This document shows, piece by piece, positions 39,112-50,311 of a stretch of 64,000 nt of DNA. A program made the translations under genes and the position numbers. The notes under the pieces were generated by a model, which saw only the letters and a program-made list of their open reading frames with translations, made no database searches and had not been told where the DNA came from. The stretch spans positions 4,195-68,194 of the forward strand of contig JAKUCV010000256.1 of NCBI GenBank assembly GCA_028386065.3, written 5' to 3'. Position 1 is the first letter of the stretch; each line of letters opens with the position of its first letter. The DNA is from Turnera subulata. Taxonomy: Eukaryota; Streptophyta; Magnoliopsida; Malpighiales; Passifloraceae.

Positions 39112-42100
39112 CTAATTGGCACCACACAAAGGAAATAATGGACTATGCACTGACTATGCAAATTTACCACGGGTAGACCTATATAAATATTTAGTTTTGT
39201 AAGGTATTGTGCAAACAAATGTGGCAAATGATTCTTAATCGCCCTTCTAATAGGGAAGTCTTTTAATAATATCTATTATTCCCAAGCTTGATGTGCCATT
39301 ACGATGAGATGATGACCTGATCCCACATCCATATCTAAATGACTGGAAGTCTTCTTGTTTATAAACCCAGGGAGTAGACAACAATTTTTAGAAAAAAACT
39401 AGCACATGGGTAAAGAATTGCTTCCTATCATCTAGAAGTTGATGGATACAAATACTGATGCTTAATCCAGAAATTAAAAGCAAAAAAATTTCTTTTTTTT
39501 CCTCTTTTATGGCTGGGTATGCAAAAAGCGTACTCTTCAGTTTTCACCATGTTTGATCACACACAGAACATACATACAATCATGTATACATATAAGTTTT
39601 ACAACATTCTTAAATATCACCAAGAAAGATAGTTTCGCCAAACAAACTTCCAAGGAAGAAGCTAGCCATGTCCTCCGGTTTCAATCTGTACAGTTACTTC
39701 AGATCTGTATGGAATCAAAGGAACAGCAATTGTTACTATACATATAAATGCCAGGCAAGATGGCATACACTAACTATGTCATCAAGAAATGAAATATGTG
39801 CAAAGATATGTTTGCAGCCCTTGTTTTTTTCAGCTTACAAAGCTACAATGATCAACACTTCTGTCTTAGTAGAAGAACACTAACTGGAACTTAAAGAACT
39901 AAAACATCCAACCATAAGCAGAAAGAAAAAAAAAAAAAAAAAAAAAAAAGGCATCTATATTAAGAGTCAAGAAAGAAAGTGGCTCCCAGTCAACACTACT
40001 CGGTTCTTTTCCACATCTTGGAGGATCAGAAATTCATTTCTCCCCCAATAAATGGGCTAAACTTTCTAATTTAGATATATAGCAAATACAGAAATACTCC
40101 TTTGGAAGGATTCCTAATTAGAGACTTCAAATATCTGCACACTCTCTTTTATTTCCCAAGAATGTTGCACAACGAGAGAAAGGCATTCTTTTCCCCCTAC
40201 CCTATACCTCTCTTCTTGACTGCAACTGAAGAAACCACTGCAATTTGCAGCAAGTGTTCCCCAATCTATTTAGATGCAATACAGTTGTTTACTGTTTCTC
40301 CTTCTGCTACTGATCGGCTCACCCGATGATTTTGCAATTCATTTTGGCGAAGCATTGCCTTAACACTTGTTTGATGGAATTTTTGGGCGTAAATTTAAAA
40401 ATATCCCAAGTCTTTACAAGATAGACAGGGACTAAAAGGTGGAGAACGAATTGGTGGAAGAACAATCAACACGAAGCTTATGTCTGAGGCGTTCTAAATG
40501 AATATGAAATGGAAAGAAAATAGAAAGGCCAAGGGAGAGGATGACTTAGATATTATGGATCAAGAATAGTACAACTACAATTCTTAACACTTCTACCTTA
40601 CTGTACCGAAGCAGAAGAATTAAAGTACCCAACCATAAACCGAAAGATAACCACAGATAAGTAGACTACAAATTGAGAAGACGGTTTTTGCCAGTCAACT
40701 CCCCTCAACTCTGTTCCACAATCTTAGCTAAACAAACATCATTCACAGAACACCGCATCCAAATATCTCCATGTACCATGTATAAATCTTCCAATTGAAA
40801 TAAATCAATGCACACCAATTCTACTAAGAAAGGCCAGCTATTAAATTCCAATGAGCAGTGACTCCAAGAGTAAGCGAACAACTCTTTCATTTTTCATAAA
40901 TGATGCAAGGCACAGTTTGTGCTTAATGACTCCAGACGGAAACCAGAATGCAGCTTGGTTCACAATCACAACCGAATAAGGGAAAAGTAACTGTGGATCT
41001 TTTTCTGCAGCTTGTTTTTATTGAATTACTTATGCAGGGTACTAATTAAGTTCATCTTTATAGCCATGGATTTTAGGGTGACTCAGGAAATGGTGTAATG
41101 AACCTACCTCTTTTATTAATAGCAATGGATGCAATAGTTGTTTTCTACGTCACTGTTTGCTAATACTGTTTACTCAGTGCTTCACCTGGCTAGCTGAAGT
41201 TTCTAGAAAAACCATGAAGGCATGCAGAAAATGGAAAACCTTGAAAGATACATCACTGAGTGCGTAGTCTTTTAATATCATTTAAAAGAATTGCAAAAAC
41301 ACAAGTGTTCAACATATGAGTTTTTGGCAATCATGATCATGTGGAATTTTAAGGGTTGTTCTGCATAGTATAAGTAGTTATCCATCAGGGCAATACCTTT
41401 TAAATCACTTCGAGAATCATTCACAGTTTGCTTCTGCTAGTGGTTGCAGTTAGTTTCTCCCTAGCGTTAAATGTTCTGATGAAGCAGTATACTAAGCTTG
41501 CTTTGATGCAGTATACAGTTGAATACTTGATTAAACATACCAAGTCTTTACCAAAAACTATAGGGAGCAAAGATGGAAAACACATCATCGAGCAGATAAG
41601 ATGAAAATGAAGCTTACATCTGAGTGATTCTAGCAAGTGCAACTGACCAAATAGATCAATGGAATGGATGGAAACAGGGAGGACCAAGGAAGAAGATCAA
41701 GCTTTCTCACAGGCAGGAAGCTTTAATAATGGAATATACGGTGCAAGGATTTAAAATTGTTGTGCAAATAATTCCAATTCCTATATGCTTCTTAACGTTT
41801 AGCGCCTCAATTAAAAGTAGGGAAGCGTAAAAGACCCACCCTACCAATTTTCATGTCTGTTGCTTTTTCTTTTTCGTTTTTTGAGCTCAGAAAAGGATGA
41901 TATCATCTATTTAGAAACAGGGTAACAAGTTATTTCACTCAGATGAGGAACTACCACCATGGCACCTCCCATTGCCCCTCTCTTTTGTTGAGGAAATGGA
42001 TCACTCACATAGAGAACCACAACCATGGCACCCTCTAACTCCCTCTTTTTTTTTTTTTTGAGTAAAAGTATAAAGCATATCTTCCCATCTAGATCTCTGT

Positions 42101-42514
42101 ATATGGTTGTTTTAGAAACTATAAGTCCAACCGCTCTTCTAGTTGGGCCAAAATTAGCACATGCGAGGATAAAAAGGATACTAACCGCTAACGGACACCA
42201 AAACCGGAAACAAACGTCATAGTTTGAAACATAACTCACAGAATCTACCAAAGATTCAGACCAACCGCTTCCAGTTACTTCCAATTCCCTGACTACACTA
42301 CAAGTACCCACTTAGAAATCCGACAATCTCTCCATCAATTCAGACAAGATTCGGGACACATATGTCAATAATTTACATTTCCACATTGAACCAAACCGAA
42401 CAACCTTGTCAGTAATGCAACAACGTAAGTTAACCCCCAAAAAAGGAAAAAGCATGCACCGTGTATGTTGATGTAAAAAACAAGAACACACTAGAGAAAA
42501 CAATTTCTTACCTT
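39112..42514. other. HAD-gene 3' flank and downstream part of UGT unit 1
   Basis: No coding exon seen. 39541-39740 is related to noncoding blocks at 48430-48640 and 56770-56960 downstream of the other two UGT-like copies. Within this stretch 39865-40010 and 40580-40725 also resemble each other, an older internal duplication. An A-run of more than 20 bases lies at 39926-39950. Confidence 0.6.
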
Positions 42515-43837
42515 TTAAAGCAGAGCGAGGTGCTCAGTGAACTGGTCCAGAACAGCCCTGGAACTCTCAGGGAAACTGCGATCGAACTTGGCACTAAGAT
42601 CACCAGCTCTTTTCCTCATGCCCTTGTCACTCATCAGCCTATCTATTCCCTTTCCAATACCACTCACAGTGCCTTTACCTTTGACCATCTGTGAGAAATT
42701 ATGGCACACATAGTACCCCACCTTAAGAGTCTCCACCACCAACTTGGCATTATAGAATTGGTCACCAGTTTTGGGCCATGCCAAGACAGGTTTCCCAAGC
42801 CCAATAGCCTCCATCAACGGCTCCCAACTGCAGTGAGACAGGAATCCAGCGGTGGAGCGATGGTTTAGTATCTTACAGCTTGGGATCGTTTCGCTTGTGA
42901 TCAAACCTCTACCCCCCACGGCATCATTCACCCTGGGATAGTACCCGCCACTGTGGGATTCGGGTCGGACCACCCAAATGAAAGGGTGGGTCGAGGACCC
43001 GAGTGCATCAGCCAGCAGTGGGTATTCCTCTGTGGTAGGGTCCACGGAAGTCTCGAAAGAAACCAACAGTACAGATCTAGGTGGCTTGGAATCCAACCAA
43101 TTGATGACCCTAGCCTCACCCTCATTGCTCGCTCGAACATCGGTTACAGCCAACCTAAAATACTCCCGGGGGAGAAGCGGGCCCACACTCCAGACCCGTA
43201 GCTTGAGTTTCTTACTCAGTCCCTCGATAAACGGACGCTCCAGATCATCGCACGTGTTGATCATAGCCCCCATGAACTTGTTGGTGGAACCCACCCAGGG
43301 AGGGGTGTCACCGGGCCCGGAGAGCCCGATAACTCCCGGGCCAGACCCGAAAAATCCACAACCCAGGAGCCACCCAATCAATCCTCCCGAATTCTTCTCA
43401 GGCTCCACGGCAGCGACGTACTCCCGGGTGGTAGAATACGCGCTGGAGGTGAAAAAACCGGTGACGGGGATGTGTTTTTGAGAGAAAATATCGATCAACC
43501 AATTCATGGGGCCAAGCAGACCCACGTCCAAAATGGCACCAACGGGTCCTCTCTCGTCGGTGCGTCGAGTTGTCACGTAAGAGGACAGGGATTGCCTCAT
43601 GGGTTCAATCAACAGAGACGGGTCGGAGCCGGATCCGAGCCCGACTTCTGGTTCGGGTATCTCAAAAAGTTCCGTCGTTGTGTTTCGACGGAAGGTGTCA
43701 GGAACGGAGGCGGAGAAGGTGGAGAGGGTGACGAGGGAAGTTCTGCAATTGAGCAGAGTCAAGCGCTTGCAGAGCTCTATGCCAGGAAGTATACCACCTT
43801 GGCCAACGGCGACATAAATATCCAAGCGGTCACACAT
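42515..43837 (-). CDS. UGT-like protein A, family-1 glycosyltransferase fold without key catalytic residues
   Basis: Intronless, 440 residues, ATG at 43835-43837. Family-1 UGTs transfer sugar from UDP-sugars to small molecules in the cytosol; this protein has the two-domain fold and a recognisable PSPG region. Kept: an Asp in the AILDVGLL segment, His335 (HCSW), the PSPG Glu, AWP and Asp359-Gln360. Changed: the N-terminal catalytic His position reads Gln-Gly-Gly (Gly15), the first PSPG Trp is Thr317, and HCGWNS reads HCSWEP. Glycosyl transfer by the usual His-Asp mechanism is therefore doubtful. The frame is intact, and copy B 6.5 kb away is also intact and closely similar over most of its length, which suggests function. 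It could be a pseudoenzyme, a binding protein or an enzyme with altered chemistry. Confidence 0.92.
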   Translation of the reverse strand: MCDRLDIYVAVGQGGILPGIELCKRLTLLNCRTSLVTLSTFSASVPDTFRRNTTTELFEIPEPEVGLGSGSDPSLLIEPMRQSLSSYVTTRRTDERGPVGAILDVGLLGPMNWLIDIFSQKHIPVTGFFTSSAYSTTREYVAAVEPEKNSGGLIGWLLGCGFFGSGPGVIGLSGPGDTPPWVGSTNKFMGAMINTCDDLERPFIEGLSKKLKLRVWSVGPLLPREYFRLAVTDVRASNEGEARVINWLDSKPPRSVLLVSFETSVDPTTEEYPLLADALGSSTHPFIWVVRPESHSGGYYPRVNDAVGGRGLITSETIPSCKILNHRSTAGFLSHCSWEPLMEAIGLGKPVLAWPKTGDQFYNAKLVVETLKVGYYVCHNFSQMVKGKGTVSGIGKGIDRLMSDKGMRKRAGDLSAKFDRSFPESSRAVLDQFTEHLALL

Positions 43838-45260
43838 TTTTCTCGGTTTTGGGTGGAAAGAAGGGAGAGGTTTGTTGTGTTTGGGTTTAGGGGTTTGAGT
43901 TGTTTTCTTGCTTTTTTTCTTGTTTTGGTTTTAGAGTTTAGAGGGAGGAGAAGAAATGGAAATTTAACGGGAAGGCGGTGAGGGGAAAGAAAGGAGGGAG
44001 GGACGAGAGGAACTAATGCAAGCGTGACGACATGCTGGTGGTGGTGTGAAAGGGTTTTTATGTCTCTACAATCTTTTGCCAACTTTTTTATTCCTTTTCG
44101 CCATTTTTTTATTCGAAACAAAGAGAGAGAGAGAGCGTAGAAGAGGATGGAGCAGTGTTGGATGGAAGAAGACAGAGTAAAACAAGTTCTACTCCCCCAC
44201 TCATGTAACTTGTCCTGTATCACCGGTAAACAGTAATGGCAATATGCTTCTTCATAAGTTATGCTAACTGCTTCTTAAGCCTTAATTAACAGAGCTCTTT
44301 GTTCCAGTTGATTAGTTAATTTTAAACTAAAAGTATAAGTATGTGCTCGGGTTAATTACTAGAAGAAGGGAAAAGAAAAAAGCAACAGTAACTAACGGTG
44401 TGTTGGGAATAAAGAGAAATGGAAGATCCTGAATTGTTAGTATCGGGAGGAGGGAGAGAATTAAACATTAGCCGCGCCGCAGGAATCGAATCCACCACAT
44501 AAAAAATGGCGGTTGAACTGATGTAGCCAAGTGTAGTGCCGTTAAAGTGTAGTGCCGTTAATTTAACTAACAACTATAGAATAAAAATGTTCTTTAAAAA
44601 TCCCTATAAGAAGTAGTAGTAGAATTGGATGGGGATATTCAAAGACAGCGGAAACACTGGATAGAAAGGCGGCATTCATGGGTGGGGCTTTTTAATGTTT
44701 AATTTTAAAAAAATCATTTGGGTTTGGGTGAAATGACCAAAGAGTACACCAGCAGGAATGGGTAGGGTAAGCTAGGGCATTTCCTTCCTTGTCACGCGGT
44801 TTAACGTATAGGCCAATTTCAAAACTCACACCACCTCTTCTAGTTGTTGTAGTACCCCCTCCTAACCTAACCCTAACCGATACCGATGCCTGGCCCACCT
44901 CCAAAAATCTTCCAATAATAAGGATCCCCCATTGTCACTGTTCCTCAACAAAAGTCCCTTTCACCAATTCTCCTTTTTCTTTTTTTTTTTTCTTCTTGGG
45001 ATCCTGCAACCTCTCTCACGAGTCACGTGCTTACATGGCAGCGACGGCGAGCAACGACCCCCCCACACGCCACCAATTCCTTAACCCCTCTTTCTAACCA
45101 CATACTTATTATTATATACTTCTTTTCTCTCTTAAGCTACAGTTTATAGTATAATTGTAGTGATGATCGATCACTTCAGTTGGTATATATGTTGAGTTGA
45201 GCACAGACGACACATGGTGTGAACTGAAACCTATTCCGTATTGTATCCTATCTCTCGACT
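43838..45260. other. UGT-A promoter region and spacer
   Basis: Upstream DNA of the minus-strand UGT-like gene A. No strong TATA box is seen; ACATAAAA on the minus strand near 44056 is a weak candidate. A 16-bp tandem repeat (AGTGTAGTGCCGTTAA, twice) lies near 44530-44562. No gene recognised. Confidence 0.45.
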
Positions 45261-46275
45261 AGGGGAGAGCAAAATAACCGTACCGTTCATACCGAGCCGC
45301 TACCGACGGTACCGGCTCGAAATGTAAGGGAATCCAAGAACTCCCCTACCATTTTGTACCGTGCCGAATAATAAGGTTTAGTAGTCGGTCGGCATCGGGG
45401 TTGAACCGTCGGTTTTCGATATGAGCCGATACTGACCAGCCCAAGACATCTAATCTTACCCAACCCAACATTCACACCTCTCAAGCCCAACCAAATTACA
45501 CTAGCCATGACCCAACCCACCTATTAAAATACTAATCCAAAAAATACAAACCCTAAAATCACTTCTTTTCTCTCCCTCACTTTCGCTCATCTCTCTCCCC
45601 GTCTCCCACTTCGCAGCTCTGCCATTTTTGTCACCCTCATCTTTCATTCCCTCTTCTCCTCCATAATCAGTGTTTCTATATCACTCTTTTCTCCTCTCTT
45701 TCTTTTTTCCCATCTACCTTCTCCTTCCCCCTTCCCCGATCCTCACGCCCCCTTCGTCCCTTCCCTTAGTCCTCTTTTGCCTCTCCTCTGTCTCCTCCCA
45801 ATCGTTGCTTTTTTTTATTGGGGATCGTTGCTATTGTGGTTAGCATGAGCCGTGGTAGGTTATTGGGTTAAATTTTTTTTAGTGTTTGGGTTTTTTTCTT
45901 GGTATGTGAATGGCGATTCTCTGTGATTTTTTGTAAGTGATTAGGCTTGGAATAGGTATTGGGGGAAAAGATGGATCTGAACCAGTTAATTTAAAAAATT
46001 GGATTGTATAAAGAACCCAAGTTCTTCCCTTTCCTCGTCTTGCTAATTTTCCCCTTCATTCTCCCTTCATTCTCTTGGTGAAGATGCAAAATTGGGCGTG
46101 AACTTTTTTGGTGTTCGGTCGGCATTGGTTACCACCGAACCGACATCGGTATTGCTCGGTATGATATCGATCGATGTAGTGCAGAAGTTGGCACGGCATC
46201 GGTCGGAATTTTAGGTGGTCGGAGATATGTCGGTATATCAAGCAATCTACCGTACCGACGTTTTGCTCACCCCTA
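45261..46275. mobile_element. Nonautonomous hAT-like DNA transposon
   Basis: The left end AGGGGAGAGCAAAA (45261-45274) is matched in inverse orientation by TTTTGCTCACCCCT (46261-46274), with one mismatch over 14 bases. Candidate 8-bp target duplications TCTCGACT and AATCGACT agree at six of eight positions. Subterminal regions are rich in GGTAC and CCGAC words on both sides, as in many plant hAT ends. The interior is CT-rich and has no transposase frame. Classified by ends and target length only. Confidence 0.6.
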
Positions 46276-47014
46276 AATCGACTATGAGCTTTAGCTACAG
46301 TTTACTGTACATTCTCATACGTGTCGAATCACTTTTGTCCGTCTCCTTTACATTCCCTGTAATTCCCCGATCGGGCAACCAGCGAATCAGAGACCGTAAC
46401 AGGTGATGGAGATAAATGGCATACTGCCACGTTTCGTACCACCCCCGCCGATGACAAAAATCTCAAAATCATCAACAACAAATTCAACTCTACGTGGAAG
46501 ACCCGTAAGTGTTTACCACGCGCGAAACGCTTATCTGTTCATAATTAATTACTAATTAGGACTAATTTACTACCCAGCAAAAAGTCAGCAATGATGGGGT
46601 TATTTACATTTTGACTCCCTAAATTTCGGTTTATTTTTGACTCACCCCCTCAACTTTTTTTTTTTATCAAATAACCACCTGAACTCCCAATTTAATGCAA
46701 TTAACCACTTCTGTCCATGGGCCCATGGATTCCGTTACTTGCATTAACGGAATATTCGGGTGGATGACACGTGGCAGCATCATAACCGTTCAATTATTTT
46801 ACAATATATATATTGTTCTCATTTCTTATTCTTTCACTTGACTTCTAAAACTTTTAATTAATTATTCTCATTTTCATTAATATAAAATAAGTTTTAACGA
46901 GAACAGTAGTACTTTTGACACACACCATTTCTGTTTCTTAATTATATACCACCGCAAGTGAAGTGCCCCACGGATATACGACAGAAGTGAGAGTTCGTAC
47001 AAATTATCCGGGGG
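46276..47014. other. Spacer and upstream region of the NAC fragment
   Basis: Contains a perfect 14-bp palindrome CCATGGGCCCATGG (46715-46728) within sequence that looks like a degenerate repeat (46590-46790). No coding exon. The last 200 bases probably form the promoter of the NAC fragment. Confidence 0.45.
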
Positions 47015-47022
47015 TATAAATA
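47015..47022 (+). promoter_or_regulatory. TATA box of the NAC gene fragment
   Basis: TATAAATA sits 81-88 bp upstream of the ATG at 47103, a normal distance for a plant gene with a short leader. Confidence 0.65.
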
Positions 47023-47102
47023 AAGGGAAGGCAAAGGCAAGGTTGGATTTGATGACCTTGGCCAGTACTACTACCACTGGTTGGTTAATGATATAGTGTT
47101 TT

Positions 47103-47402
47103 ATGGAAATAGCAGCAACAGCAACCATGAGCCAAAGCAACGAGAACGTCGTCGTCAACAATATTATAATTAGTAACAACAACAACAGCAGCAGCAAGCA
47201 ACAGCAACAGCAACAGGAGGAGGAAGACGAGCATGAACAAGACATGGTTATGCCCGGTTTTCGCTTCCATCCAACCGAGGAAGAACTTGTGGAGTTCTAC
47301 CTTCGCTGTAAGGTGGAGGGCAAACGCTTCAATGTGGAACTCATTAACCATGTACAAGCTCTTAACCGAATATCACTGAAAACAGCACTCATTTTTTGTT
47401 GA
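47103..47402 (+). pseudogene. NAC transcription factor gene cut off within its first exon
   Basis: The frame gives 99 residues: a Ser/Asn/Gln-rich and acidic N-terminus (poly-Gln about 35-40), then the first NAC subdomain, PGFRFHPTEEELVEFYLRCKVEGKRFNVELI (about 51-81). Homology then stops abruptly at about 47345 and the frame ends 18 codons later. A full NAC domain needs about 120 more residues with the DNA-binding part; none is found downstream on either strand. A usual Arg is Cys in YLRCKV. The ATG and TATA box are intact, so a short transcript or peptide is possible. It could make only part of the dimer interface and no DNA-binding surface. The break point precedes the start of UGT unit 2, so unit duplication may have destroyed the gene. 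Confidence 0.85.
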
Positions 47403-49348
47403 TACATATTCCAGTTGAAATGCCACAATAAGATCTACCCAGATTTATCCATCGTTTGTTGGGTTCATGCATGTTTCTATTTTTCAATTATATAGATGCA
47501 ATTGTTTTCTGACGCTAAAAAATTTTCTGTTGAGCCTCCGTCGTAGCTTTATCCTGCCTAATTGGTTTCAAAATTGGAACAATAAACTTTATAATTCTCG
47601 TATGTTTTGCAATTTCATAGGAACACATATATGATATGATGCTTGCTATATCAGCCTAGAGTTACTCATAAAACACATATTCAAATCAACTTCAAGACAC
47701 ACATACCCTTTGTAGATTCAGATTCACCTTAACTAACATGTAAGCAGATCCGGTGGCGTAAGTAATCCAAAATAGTTCAGTTATTTGTTTTCTACACATA
47801 TTAGGCCTAATTGTGAATATATGCAAACGTTTGAAGCAATAGGAGCCTGGGCCTTGAAACGGGCAAATTGTTCTCGTCGTCCAGAAACAGAGAGGTACTT
47901 CAGTAGAATTTGAAAAAGGAAAAACATGACAGACAGGCAAGACAAGGATCCAAGTCATGATCATTTGGATAAACACATGCCATTACACAACAAGTGGTAT
48001 TAATAAAAACGTGGCAAGTATTAAAAAGTTGGCACAACCTTCAGAGCCAGATTTCTAAAGTTATGTAAGTTTCAATGTTTTTCTTGCTTGAAAATAACCA
48101 AAAAAATTTTAAAACCGGCCCGTTAATTTGTCATTACAAGAAATAAAAGCTGTTTTGTATAGTTGCAATGATATAAAGTAAAGATTTGTATGCCAAATAA
48201 TTTTTTTTTGAAAAATCAAGAAATACTTTTAGGATCGGAGAAGAGGTACAAGACCTAACCTACTATATATGATTTTAACATTCATGCGTCCGCAAATTCG
48301 ATCTGTTCCGAATTCTTAAAGTAGATAGTAGCCATCCATATATTCTTTCAAATGGTAGAGAATTAATTAACCTATGATCTCAGAAATTGATGAAACGTAT
48401 CCCAATTTTTCGTTTTGCAAAAACCATACTCTTTCACCATGTTTATTTATCCAAGCACACCCAGAGGAAAAACAACACTGTGGTCATATGAATTCGCAAC
48501 ATACATAGAACTAAAATATTACCAAACAAAAATCTTCACCAACAAAGTTCCCTTTGAAGAAGCAAGCTAGACCATGTCCTCCAGCTTTAATCTCTATGTT
48601 TTCTTCTAATCTGTATGAAATAAGGAACAGAGGTTACTGTGATGTATATATATGTCAATTTTTCAAGCAATATATACTAAGGCCTTTCATGGATGAAAAT
48701 TGAGCTACAGGACATGAATAATGTCAGCCAATACAATTCTTACACTTCCCTCTAGCCAAGACATTGAGTGAAGTAGAAGAACTAGCCAAACCATACAAAC
48801 ATAAATGGAAAGATAAAACCACATATCACGGATGGACTACAAACAACTGAGTTATATATGGACCAAGCATCATAGTCAGGAAGCTGGAGAACAATACTCT
48901 GTTACTAATAACACTTGAGAGATTCACGAATTCCTTCAGTCATACACATCTGCCATTTTGCAAATTACTTGAACCACAATTAAAGTTAACGTAACCAAAA
49001 TACCTCAATGCCAAATCATGACATCAAAGTAGCTCAACAGAACTAGTTAATGCAATGTTTACCGCCAAATGATGTGCAAATCACTAGATTACCGTTAAGA
49101 CTACAGTAATATGGCCTATAGCATATGAAGAAAACCAATCTAAGGAACTTTGCACAAAGTAGCTACCATTATGAATAAATTTAACCAAGATGACAACGTC
49201 TCCATTCTTCCTTTATTAGTGTATTTACAAAAAGGTGCACAAACAGCAAAATTTGGACCCTCTTCCTTTGCTACAATCTTTGTTACTTCCAAAATCACAA
49301 AAGTAAAATTGTGGCCTATAGATAGCAGAAAGATTGTTGGAAACTAAT
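47403..49348. other. Spacer and downstream block of UGT unit 2
   Basis: 47403-48370 is AT-rich and unrecognised. From about 48370 the DNA resembles the downstream flanks of UGT copies 1 and 3, best at 48430-48640. No coding exon. Confidence 0.5.
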
Positions 49349-49547
49349 TGTTAGAATATAAGTGTGAGAGGTGTATCCCACATGGGAGAGAAAGAGGCCA
49401 AGTGAGTAACATACAAGTGAAGTGGACCCATGTACCCAATACCTTGAGGTTTTGGGTTACAGAGTGGTGTCCTGGTCACGCGTATGGAACTCACTTGGGC
49501 CTCGCGTATTGTCTCCCCGGTTTTTGGGCGACTCCCGGTTGTCAACA
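49349..49547 (+). mobile_element. Solo LTR or TRIM-type LTR remnant
   Basis: 199 bp starting TGTTAGAATATAAG and ending GTCAACA, flanked by CTAAT (49344-49348) and CTAAC (49548-49552), a 5-bp duplication with one change. The text about a cached CCAATACCTTGAGGTTTTGGG is a common plant LTR motif. No internal domain or second LTR is nearby, so unequal recombination probably left this single LTR. Confidence 0.65.
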
Positions 49548-49552
49548 CTAAC

Positions 49553-50311
49553 GATTCAATATGGAACGTCTACAACAGGGATAAGAATCCATCATTTCAT
49601 CATGCAATTATGCTACTTAACCTTTAGTGCCTAAAGGAGGAAAGTCTAGAAAAGGTATATTTTTGTTAAAATAGATGAACTTTATTGCATCAGAACTACC
49701 AACTGGACAACCAGTGCATGAGACAGAACTCTGCATTTTTTTTATTTTCGAAAAATCTGAATATTGATCATTATCTTCTTTCTCTCTCGCTCTCACAGGA
49801 ATCCCCCATTATTATGCAATCATGGCTTAGGTATTATACTAGATTATAGTTTCGCTCACGGAAAAGAAACAAAAAAATATTTTTCCCGGTAAGAATATCA
49901 CAACACTTTTGGCATCTGCATAGTCCTTAATTTCAGTTTGTTTAAAAAAAAAAACTGTATATCGAACTGTTGGTTGGACCAAAAATAGCTAAAAAGGAAG
50001 GCTTACTACTGCGACAGGAATCAGACCCCAAAACGGGAAACAACAATAAAATTTTGGATTTTGGCAGAATCTAACGGATCAAATTCAAGGCCGTGGCTCC
50101 CAGTTGCTTTAATCTCAGACCCAATGTGTTGATAAGATCCCGACAACAACTCAAGTACTTCACATAAGATTCCTCACGCACAAAAAAACATTGCCCTACT
50201 TTCAACTAAAGCTTATGTATGCTTATCATCAACAACAAGATATGACAAAGGAAAAAAACCATATCAAATCAAAACAAAAGGACAACCATATAAGAAACCG
50301 AAGACTAACCA
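49553..50311. other. Downstream flank of UGT-like gene B
   Basis: No gene seen. It probably contains the 3' UTR of UGT-like gene B, transcribed from the right. Confidence 0.45.

Noticed and set aside
43472..43981. 169-residue plus-strand frame
   Set aside because: Antisense to UGT-like gene A and its leader; no family resemblance.
44478..44500. GGATTCGATTCC on the minus strand, like a SINE or tRNA B box
   Set aside because: No matching A box or tRNA fold upstream, and no poly(A) tail with target duplication.
46715..46728. Perfect palindrome CCATGGGCCCATGG
   Set aside because: A similar 12-bp palindrome occurs near 5872; no other sign of a functional site, and it lies in degenerate repeat DNA.
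46877..47245. 122-residue minus-strand frame with poly-Cys and poly-Leu
   Set aside because: It is the reverse strand of the NAC poly-Gln and Asn coding run.
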